Positions 45,560-55,752 of a stretch of 64,000 nucleotides of DNA are shown piece after piece. The notes beneath the pieces were generated by a model. It was not told the DNA's origin and made no database searches. It saw only the letters and a list, made by a program, of their open reading frames with translations. This stretch comes from Tetragonia tetragonoides (Eukaryota > Streptophyta > Magnoliopsida > Caryophyllales > Aizoaceae). The stretch is taken from assembly GCA_038025085.1 (NCBI GenBank), contig CM076142.1, forward strand, positions 9,150,501 through 9,214,500, written 5' to 3'. A program made the position numbers and the translations under genes. Each line of letters begins with the position of its first letter. Position 1 is the first letter of the stretch.

Positions 45560-48500
45560 TCAATCAACAGTGCAACAGCGGTACATTAAGTACTTCTCCA
45601 TCTGCTTTCGACATTCTGCACAGACCACCTTCTCAGGGATTCCTCCTTCGTTACCAGGAAGTATAAGCCTATAGCAGTGGTGTGGGGTGTGAAGGTGCTG
45701 AAGGTGCTCCCTAAGAGCTGGCACGAATCCTTTTGTCCTTGCATTTTCTTCCCATTCCTCGAACCTCCCAAAACTCTCAAGTATCTTATCCCCTTCAGCC
45801 CTTGCCATCTCAGTGTTTCCAAGCCAAACAGTAGCCCAACCTTGGTCACTCCCATCGAAGCTCAGCACTGTCATGACTTCTTGCATTATGCGGTCACCCT
45901 CTACGTCCCTGCCTTGCTGCATTTTTTAGTACAGCATGCACTCGAGCCTAGTCCAAAAGTACCAGATTGAGGTGAGTTCAGGCAAGAAAAGACTAAATCT
46001 CTCGGTGTTGATTGTCCCTATGATCTTCCTGACTCGCTCCTTTGCATTGCTTTTCCCGACATACACTAGGTGTAGCTCAATCCCTGCAGCCATACCCACT
46101 TCTTTGGCTGTTGTTGTGAATCTTCGAATCCATTCTATGTCCTCCCCACCATACAAGCAAATGTGTTTTCCTTGTGGTATCTGGGGAAGGTCAAGCACAT
46201 TGGATTGAATCAGAACATATCTCCTTAGTCTAAATTAGCAAAGAATTAGCAGAGATACCTAGATTAGTTGACATATAACTAAAAGTTATGGGGGAAATAA
46301 TGACATAAAGAATTAGCAAAGATAGGACACAGATGAAACTAAAAATAAATCTCAACTATTTGGAAAAGCAGAGGACTTTTGATTGCAAGTTGAAGAAGGA
46401 TACCCATTCTAGAATTGTATCATCAATGGAACCGACCAACAGCTCAAGTGTCCAGGTGTCATCCCTCCAGAGAGTTTCTTCCTTCATAGCAGTGAATGGG
46501 AAGGCCATATTTCCCCAAATCCAGATCATGTGAAGGGCATTTGGGCATGCTACTTTCCCTTGGGGGTCTAGCACAACCAGGATCATCTTCTTCGCAAACC
46601 GCCATACTTCCTTGATATACCTAATGGCTGCTGGTTCCAGCAGTTTCGGGTGCTGCAAAGTATACCAAGGCATCATGGACTGTAGCTCCTCAAATTTGTG
46701 CTCATGGGGTTCAGTCCATGGAGAGGACGTGTCCACTATTGGGAGCCAAACAATTTCATAGTTAAACTCAGGCTTTGATCTCGATTGTCTGTATATAGTG
46801 TCAAGGATCATCAGCTCTTCATGGGAGATATCGAGGTCTGATATGAGTAACAGTACTGTCTTTCTCCCGAGTACTTCAACATGAACCTGTTCTCATTTTC
46901 AGTCATAAAAATTTGACAAAGTCAGTTTGTCTGATTAGGAAAATGGAAAAGAAACTAATGTGGGGGTAAACTACCCGTGATTTGGTAGAGCCTTCAACAA
47001 GGGGCATCATGTCATCTCTAAGGTATATCAGATGCCTGAGAATCCTGCTGTTATCATCATGGTGGGCATTTCAAAGAGGCGAACAAGATTGTGGTAAGCC
47101 TCTATGTGCTTCTTTTCATCTGTATTTTCCATGTGATTGCTTAGTCCATAAAACTGTTCAACTAAGAATATTAATGGTTACATTATGATGCACGGGGGAA
47201 ACAGCTTTGTAAAATTTTTCATTATCATACAAGGCAATCTATTCCATATTGTTTGATATGAAAAAATTTAGTTGCACAAATATGTAATCAACTTTGCTTT
47301 AGAAGGTTTTCATGTAATTTTTGTCCCTTTTCCTACTTCTAGAGGCTAATTTATGCTCCTCACAAACAAAGATTGTAAAAAGTAATTATGAAGCTGACCT
47401 ATATGCTGATAGCAAAGAGAAAGTTGTTGCATGAGGTGTTCATGTATGTTCATCTCCTTATGAGCCAAGCTCGATAGCTCCCATGCCTCTGTAGTTGATG
47501 TAATGACCCTAGATTGTACATCAAAAGGAAAAAAGTCTGTATCAAAGGATAATCAAATCAATAGTATTGAAAATTTGTTTCAATATATAATGTCTTACTC
47601 ATAGCTCATTCCAATGAGGCTAGCTATCTGTTTAGCACAGGCCACCACACTCCGAATAGTCCAGTAAGCGGCAGTAGGAATATGGGTCATAGCAATGGAA
47701 AATGGCAGCTGATCAGGGGAGATGTACTGGTCAGGAAGTTCCATGAACTCCACAATCGCCTTGGTCACATCCAACATAGCACTGATGAGGTTATTCAGAG
47801 CATCAAAGCATGATCTCAGGGCATTTGAGTGCTCGTTCAACTCAGGTAACTGCTTCAGAACAGCCACCGACTTGGCAAGAGGGTGTGTTGCATAGAGCTG
47901 AATGACAAGCCAGAACTCCCCGTAGGCTATTGCCAGGACTACAAGGGTGATCACCACCTTTGCATCCCATGAGAAGTTGGAGAGCGTGCAAAGGAGCGAC
48001 AGGCTTGTTATGTGTGCATCTCTTCCTCCTGAGCACGTGCATGTTATCTGACAATATATGAATATAATTAAGAAATTGTAATCCGATAGATGGGATTCTG
48101 TATAAGCAAAATTTTGGGTGCACCACCCTAACCGGGTGACTTCTCATCTGACACGAGACCTGCCCTTCTGTCTTACATTTTTTCCAACCTTTCCTTCCAT
48201 CCCTGCTTTCTTCTCCATGGAGCATTTTTATGAATTGCATTGTACTGTATGTAATGGTTGAAAGATTTGTTTCACATATTCTTTGTGCACCCAATTCTCA
48301 TGGTTCCTATGATCATTTCGAATCCATTGTTTAGAGACACCTGCTATGTAATTCTGGTAGTACCTTCTGAACACCATATCTTATGGCAAACTGGAGAATA
48401 TATTTTCCAAAGGATATTTTCTTATTGCCTTCTACACCAAAAGGATACTTTAGCTTATCTCTAGTCAGTCATCAGTCCCTTTCTGTTCTGAAGCCATTTA

Positions 48501-49288
48501 CCGATTCTGTTTCTGTTGAAATTGCCATATTACTCCAGTAACAGCTTAGAATTGCCATATACTAATATGGGCTTTATATTAGTATATAGAAAGGATCAAT
48601 GTCAGAAATCTATGTGTCATCAAAGTGCTGGAATTTGGATACGTGTCTGACACGCGAACAGAAGGGCTACTATTTACTCAGAGTAGCAGGGTTCTACTTT
48701 TACCTTCGTTCTTGTTAAGAATACTAATCCCTAAGATTTAAAAACTACCTTTAGAGCCATATACTAAGGGCTGATTTCCCTGCTTGCACAAGTACTATTT
48801 ATTTATTTATTTATACAAGGGGAGGGGACTAAACCCAAAAAACTCTGAATCAAATCAGACATACCTCACAGGAAACCCTTTGAATGAGATAAGATAATAC
48901 TTGAAGCATTCTATTTCCCTCAATAACAGCTTCACTGGTCTTGTCCTCCAAGGAGTCAATATTCTGACCCTGCGTATTCAAGGTTCAAAGTCACAAAACA
49001 TTGCACATCAGTACTACCATTATTATGACTTCGAACATAATCTCAATGGAAGTAAAATAGACAAAAACTGGGGAGTATTACATTAACATGACCATCAACG
49101 CTGGGAGCAGCACGTCGAAAGACATCCTCGACAATGTCAAGAATAGGCCTGACGTCCACAATACAACCATCATGAGCATGGGTTTGCTGGATCTGATTCA
49201 GCATTGTGCTGTCATTCGATGCTGAGAACATCCGAAGGTCATCCTTAATAAGCTGCTTGGTGGGTTGGTGTGCTCTTGGACTTGCCAT
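45560..49288 (-). pseudogene. SEO: Sieve element occlusion gene, copy d (disabled)
   Basis: The same seven-exon structure as copy c: 49082-49288, 48865-48969, 47599-48047, 47399-47508, 46975-47119, 46404-46886 and 45560-46180. The first four exons are open (MASPRAHQPTKQLIKDD...). Exon 5 is two bases longer than in copy c because CCCC became CCC and GAT was duplicated (ATGCCCACCATGATGAT). This shifts the frame to an early stop. In the last exon TCA is TAA (near 45925), cutting ECMLYSKMQ at ECMLY. The final residues are YRCCTVD instead of YRCCTD. A truncated N-terminal product could still be made. A SINE fragment lies 30 bp upstream of the ATG in the 5' leader. Confidence 0.88.
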
Positions 49289-49300
49289 TTTCCCAATGTT

Positions 49301-49428
49301 CCCTACAGAACAAGAGGCAACAACAACAACAACCCAGTAGGTATCCCGCCTAGGGCGGGGTCTGGGGAGGTCCAGATGTACGCAGCCTTACCCCTAACTA
49401 GTCGCCTAGAACCCTACAGAACAAGAGG
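49301..49428. mobile_element. SINE fragment (Au-like) in the 5' leader of SEO copy d
   Basis: A 94-bp insertion (49318-49411) between perfect 17-bp direct repeats CCCTACAGAACAAGAGG, absent from copy c. It starts CAACAACAACAACAACCCAG and contains GGGGTCTGGGGAGGTCCAGA and TGTACGCAGCCTTACCCCTA, the conserved 5' part of the plant Au SINE family as I know it. The usual T-rich 3' tail is missing, so this is a truncated copy. Confidence 0.85.
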
Positions 49429-50212
49429 GACTGTTAAGAATTGGCTTATTCCTGGGTCCTGTTAGCTGAACATCATTTATAGTGGTGAGAAAGAATCAAG
49501 TACCTTACTTGTAAGGATCTTAAAGCCATGCAGTATTTCAAGATAAGGATAGCTATGCACCTTTGGTGGTCCCTGACATAGCTTTACAGCAACCTGGTTC
49601 TGAGATGACGCTAGGAGTTAGTCAAGAAGTAACAAATTTATGTTGAAGATCATTCACTAGCAAAGATTTAGGGTAAATAATTAAAACAAACAGCATCCAA
49701 TTTTTTGGAACTGTTGCGATGAACGAGCCTGAACTCTAAGTACCTGCATTTCGAGTAGAGGATACACCACTACACTACCCACACCGAGCCCACACTTGAG
49801 GACCTACGTACTTGGAGATTGGAACTAAAGAAGATGGTATTTGTCAACAGACAAATCAAAAGAAAATTTTAATTAAAACAAAAAAGAAAAGAATCCTCAG
49901 ATCTTAGCCAGAAAAGATATTGATCATCAAAAGCTACTCCAGGTACTTATACCTGCAGTAGAAGACTTAAATGTACTATTAACCAAAGACGAAAACACAA
50001 TAAACTGCATAGACAAACTAGAGAATAAACACAAGTAACTCGTGGTTCCCAAAGGCCATTCGTGCAGATTTTAATTGGACGACTGTTATTGTAGATAAGA
50101 ACAAACTTTTGCATCCAATGCAAGGAAGTTAAAGATGATGTGATATAAAGCATAGATGCTGTCCGAATGCATAGTAGTCTCGATCACCACGGTACAGTAT
50201 GACTTATAAGCA

Positions 50213-50306
50213 AAGTTTTCGTACATGGGAAGGGGGATTTGAATCTCGGACCTAATGTGCTCAACACCTCAATCTTAACCATTAGACCAAGACATCGATC
50301 CTTAGT
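50213..50306 (-). repeat. tRNA-derived SINE-like stretch
   Basis: On the minus strand TGGTCTAATGGTTAAG (A box region) is followed by GAGATTCAAATCCC (B box) at tRNA-like spacing. A decayed counterpart lies at about 42790-42875 in unit 1, so it predates the segmental duplication. Confidence 0.45.
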
Positions 50307-51304
50307 TACTTATACGCAAAGTTGAAGTTGTATATATTGTGATCCATTTTGAGTAGGGGGTTTAAGCCTATTCATGTCACATGTACTGCATTTTGTGCTT
50401 TTCCTCAATGTTTGTCCTTGCCCAAGTTATGCGAGATGGATATTATATTATTATAATACTTTATATTAGTAGCAGTGAAAACATGTGTAATTTTGCTCTC
50501 TATTTCTACTAACTAATCTGTAAAGGAACTCAGTAATCTTTTTCACAATCAGAGTAAACTAAGCTGAAAGACTATCAACTTAACAAGCCAAAAGAAAAGG
50601 ACTGGACACTACCAGAAGGATCAAGCGAAGCTAATCTGGGAAGCTCTCTTTATAATAATCCCAAGCTGATGTAATGGTATACATATGCATTGTTCCATTT
50701 GTTTGTCCTACTTTGGATATTCTAATAGCTAATCTACTTTACATTTAAAAGCATTGTGTCATTGTGTGTGGTACTCTAATTGAGTTATGATTTATATGCT
50801 TAGGTTTCTAAAACCTACTACAGTAGGTTTCTGTCAAGCGGGTCAAGCCAGCGGATTAAGTGTCGGGTCATTTCTGGTTCAAGACATGACGGTTACTTAG
50901 TTCATTTTTTCAGTGGACGGATTCGGGTTGAGAAAACTTTGTCCGGACCTGGATAAACTGGTCGGGTTTTCGAGTCGATCAGCTTTCGACAGCTATAGCT
51001 TGGGCCTTGGGGGGTTGATCAAAAACAAAGAAATGGTTTGGAAACTATGGATATCGGATTTGGGCTGGCTAAAACCATGGGGCCTAGGGAAAAAGACTCA
51101 TCACTCTCAAAACTAATCTATAACCCACCCAGATGGATAACAATAACAACAATCCAAAAACAAGAATAAACCGAACCAGCAAGAACTTTCCCACAATGAA
51201 AAAAAAAAGAAAAGAAAAAAAAGAAAAAAAAGGGTAAGAGATGCCATTGACATTGTTGCCATTTTCTTGTTCGGTGGTGGCGTGTGGTTACCGCTATCGT
51301 GCGC

Positions 51305-51312
51305 CATATAAG
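51305..51312 (+). promoter_or_regulatory. TATA box of the PIMT gene
   Basis: CATATAAG lies about 150 bp upstream of the start codon at 51460. It is duplicated at about 43883 in unit 1. Confidence 0.55.
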
Positions 51313-51369
51313 CACTTCATTATCATCTCGTCCGACGTTACACTATCTCACCACTCTCCTCTCCTTCTG

Positions 51370-51379
51370 CCACGTGTCC
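51370..51379 (+). promoter_or_regulatory. ABRE/G-box in the PIMT leader
   Basis: CCACGTGTCC contains the ACGTG core bound by ABA-responsive bZIP factors. It lies between the TATA box and the ATG. ABA- or seed-linked expression is known for some plant PIMT genes, so the site fits, but its function here is inferred. Confidence 0.4.
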
Positions 51380-51459
51380 TCACGGCTCGTTTCAGCACTT
51401 TCTCTCTCTTCAATCCTAACTTCTGCTCTCTCTCCAAGGGCAACTCTCTGCTCTCCCAT

Positions 51460-54400
51460 ATGAAGGTCCCCTATCTCTCTCTCAAAATTCTATCTTTCTA
51501 TCATTTTAGTGAAATTCGGTTGATTTTGGTTCTGGGTTTTGATGGGTTTTGATGATTTGTTTGTTATTTGGTAGTATTGTTTTATTTTTAGATGATTTTG
51601 GGTGACAGGTAAAGGTGTTTGTTTTGATCAAGTTGATATAATTGATTTTTCTTTCATTTTCGTGTGTCAAATTTTGATGCACTTACTAAAAGTTTGGGTC
51701 TTTTGCCCAGAAATGACAAGAAATAATAAATAAGGAAGGATTCAAAATGTTAAAAAGTGTGAAATTTGTACTACTTTTGGGTTTATTTCCCAATCTGTCT
51801 AAAATGGTATTAGGATTTTGCCAGGATAATCCGTTAAATGTTTTTAGTTGATGAGTTCAATGGACAATAGGGTATTAGAAACTTCAATCTGATCAATAAT
51901 CCTGCCAAATTTCGGAATGTTGCTGATTGTGAGTTGTGAACCTTGAGTTTTACTTATATTGGTTTGAGAATTTGAAAATGTTCTGCCTGCTCAGAATTGG
52001 GACAGACACTTGAGCTTTATGCTAGAACACGACAATTTGACTGAAAATGTCGAAAGGTGGTGACTTGGTCTTGGGGATCTTTGGTGAATATTTGTTGTCT
52101 TCAAAGACATTTTTGACTTATACTGCACTAAGAAGAAGAAAGATGTGAGTTGTGACAATAAAATTCCTATTTAGTGTCTATAATAGGAGGGAAGAGATGC
52201 AATTGTTCTGTTGGTCTTTGCCGGAGAGTGACAGAGCTTTGTTTGATAGACAGTTAATAGGATTTTGCAGCACTCAAATACACCATATCGTCACAATATA
52301 GAGGCTGGTAGGTTTTTAACAGTGCTTTTAGCTGTTCTTCAGTACATGTCATGTGTCTTCTCTGAACTTATCATGGGGTATGAATAAATTCATATCAGTA
52401 GTTGGATTTGTGAATGATCAGCCAAAAAAAAAAAAAAAAAAACAATCGGATTTGTAATTGAATGAATCATTGGCTGTGGAAGTGGCAGCTTACTTGCCTG
52501 TTCTTCACAAAATATATTTCCAGAATTCATGAACTTGCAATCAGTGTTTCTTTTGTACATGTCACCTTTTGTTTTGGTTATTTACTCTATGAACTTACTT
52601 GTCACTTGTGGACAAACTAACTAATTATCTTCAACTTGTCTTTGGCCTAATGAAGTTGCAACACTTTGTGTCTGATTTTAACTGCAGAAGTACTTTTCGG
52701 GAAGCGGTAAGAAAAAAAACATGGGAATGGTGGAACAATTGCAACGTTATGGAATAGTTAATTCCCAAAGGGTAGCCGAGGTCATGGAGGCCGTTGATAG
52801 GGGTTTATTTGTGCCTAAGGACACGCCAGCTTATGAGGATAGCCCCATGCCAATAGGTTATAATGCAACCATATCGGCTCCTCATATGCATGCTATGTGC
52901 CTTGAACTACTAAAAGATCATCTGCAACTAGGCATGCATGCTTTAGATGTTGGTTCAGGTGACTTTCTACTTCCTTCACACTCTAGAGTTACATAGATGC
53001 TCTTACTTAATGAGTTTCGGTCATAAACCAGTTATCATCATTTGTTTGCTTCTGTTGGCGTAGTCTGCCATGTGCTTGTTTGTTGCTCATCTGTTGAACT
53101 CGGAGAGGAGTTCAGGTCCCAAATTTGTCTTATATAATGACATGAACACATCTATTTGATTCAATAATGTGTCTTATGAGACATGTTATTAAAGTGGAAG
53201 AGTACAACTAAGTTGACTGGAATAGTGACCTACGGAGTAATTGTTAACCCACCCTCATTTTGATGATGGATTTTGTACATACGAATGATTATGTTGTGTT
53301 AGAAGCAGAACTCCTAAGGATTTTGAATTTGTTTGTTGTGAACGAGAGGATTGAACACTGTGAATAATGGATACTTCAGTAGCCTTTGAAAATAACAAAG
53401 AAGCCTAATATAGTGGATTGTCATGCCACTAATTTTCAACGCAAGTGAAATAGGTAGTGACTTACTTTCCACGCCACAACTGTGTTGTTACTTTTTTGCA
53501 TTCGCCCCTCCATTTTCTTCTTCCTGTGTTTTTCTATGGTGAGGTCCTCATCTCTATCACCCACCCCAAGGCACTTTGCCAAGGGGCGAAAACAAAATTA
53601 GATGTTATTTTTTTTAAACTAAATCTGACAAGAAGTTCCCCCTCTTATAGTGCTTTTTGTCCTAGTTACCAACGAAAAAAATGACAGTGTGGGCTGCGTG
53701 TGGGTGTGGCTGAAAGTGAAAACTGATTTTGATTTCCAGCAGTATCAGTGTTGATCTATTGTCTCAACTCCTCAAGTCCCACAACAGAATCTTGGGATTA
53801 TGAGTTTGTCCTTTAGCCCTACAACTTGAGATTATGATTTTGTCACTGTAGCTTATTGTGATTTGTGATAAATGTTTAAAACCATAATCTTCACGTTTAG
53901 GTAAGAGTATGAAAGATTGTTGACTTACTGCTGCTTTGCTTATAGGTACGGGGTATTTGACTGCATGTTTTGCAAAGATGGTTGGATCAGAAGGCCGTGC
54001 AGTTGGCATAGAACACATACCTGAACTGGTTGCTTGGTCCATTGAAAATATAGAAAAAAGTGCAGCTGCTCCATTGTTGAAAGAGGGTGCTTTGTCAATT
54101 CATGTTGGTGGTAAGAACCCTTTTTCTGCCCCACAATCCACACCCTTTCTATTTGCTCTACATTATTTGTGCATCATTTGTTCTACATTATTTCGTTGTA
54201 TGTTGGCTTTGTGCTTTTGTCTTGTAGACATAACAACATAGAAGTTTGAAGTGATGCCTCGAATATTCACAAATCCCTATTGATTGTATATGGGCAAACT
54301 ATTGTTATAATAAAAGCTTACTTGTGGCACTGTGGTGGTAGATGGAAGGTTAGGACGGCCAAATGCAGCACCTTATAATGCAATCCACGTTGGGGCTGCT

Positions 54401-54589
54401 GCTCCAGAAATGCCTACAGCTTTGATCGAACAGCTGAAGCCTGGTGGAAGATTGGTGATTCCAGTAGGGACCCTCTTCCAGGATTTGCAGGTGGTTGACA
54501 AGAATGAAGATGGCTCGATAAGTGTTAGAACTGAAACTTCTGTCAGATATATTCCATTGACGAGTCGAGATGACCAGTTACGGGGCTAG
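51460..54589 (+). CDS. PIMT: Protein-L-isoaspartate O-methyltransferase
   Basis: Four exons: 51460-51465, 52688-52958, 53946-54110 and 54342-54589, total 690 nt, 229 residues, normal for the family. The enzyme uses S-adenosylmethionine to methylate isoaspartyl residues in aged proteins, starting their repair. It contains MVEQLQRYGIVNSQRVAEVM, the substrate-binding MEAVDRGLFVP and SPMPIGYNATISAPHMHAMC, SAM motif I LDVGSGTGYLTACFA, GIEHIPELV, IHVGAAAPEMP, LKPGGRLVIPVG and the C-terminal SVRYIPLTSRDDQLRG. Exon 1 codes only Met-Lys. Its frame is open upstream to an ATG at 51241, giving a possible Ser/Arg/Leu-rich N-terminal extension, but that ATG lies upstream of the TATA box. The chosen start gives the usual cytosolic form. 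Confidence 0.94.
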
Positions 54590-55752
54590 TTGAGCTGCCT
54601 CAAGTTGCCAATGTCACGCTTTAGGGTGGATTTATCTGTTCATGTTAATTTCAAGCGGACCTGGTGTAAATAATTGTAGTTCTCTCTTTTCGGTTTGTCT
54701 TTTTAATTTTCAAAAGATTACTATGAAATCCAGTTGGTGCATTTGTAGACTGTAGTGTTTGGCTTTCAACTAATAGCCCAACCCCCGGGGTGTTAATAGA
54801 TCGGGGCATGTTGGAATTTGTTGGCTTTAATTATACTTTCGGATGAAATCTGGAACACATTTTTATTGCCATTTCACTAGAAATCCACAACTATTCGAAT
54901 TCAGAATATGATATCCAGATAGCATAATCTTGGGTCTTGCTTTCGAAATTTCTTTAAACTTGCGGCATTACTAGCACATAACCAGATATCCATATGGGGG
55001 ACTTAGAAACGCAAGGTAAATTTGGTGGATATGGAAGCTAGGAATTCTCAGATAAGCTTAAAAATTCTGACTTTTGACGAGGCGTGAATGAATGTCTCAT
55101 GGAGCTTGTTTAGTTTACAGTTAATAAACAATGACACCATATTAGCTTCACACTATTGTTCTGGTTTTCATACAGTATCTTGAAGGAAAAATAAATAAAG
55201 GATTTGAAGAAAGCCAATTTTGTCTATTAGTCAGCTAACTAATGAAAGAAACACCATAATCAACCTCATGCAGGTACAGAACAAACCCATTTGGGTCATG
55301 TTTGTGGTTTTTATTTCGATCACATAGAACCTTTATTTCAATCACAGAGAGCCATCAGGGGTACCAGTACCATGTGTATTTCCAAAATAAAACATAGGGC
55401 AGCAACATAACACATAGTTAGATCAGCTTTAGATTCCAATATGAAAATTCCTTTGCGTTCTCAATTTGAAAATTCGAATCTAGAAGCTATAGCTGCAGCT
55501 AGATCCAGCATAAAATGGCATATAAAGGAAGAAATAAACAAACCTTGGAAAAAAATTCAGAACATTGCATATATACTGCAATACGAATGTAGCTGTATAA
55601 CCATAACTGCAGCTCTTGCATGAACTAACTAAAATCACAGCATTCTCTTGAACTCTTGGGAGGGAAAATTCTGAAGCTACAAATAGTCTTGACCAAAGGG
55701 AGAGAAAGAAAAGGATTTATATCAACCAGCATATTTGTGCTTATGGGACAAA
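54590..55752. other. Convergent 3' spacer
   Basis: The spacer between the PIMT stop and the chloroplast ribonucleoprotein stop, holding both 3' UTRs. No further gene is seen. Confidence 0.6.

Larger units (their letters stand above)
44699..51347. repeat. Segmental duplication, unit 2
   Basis: The partner of 36820-43925 in direct orientation. It runs without a break into the functional PIMT gene, which suggests that the ancestral order was SEO fragment, SEO gene, PIMT, and that unit 1 was copied from such a segment. Unit 2 has an extra tandem duplication inside its SEO 3' fragment and a SINE fragment in the SEO leader. Confidence 0.88.
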
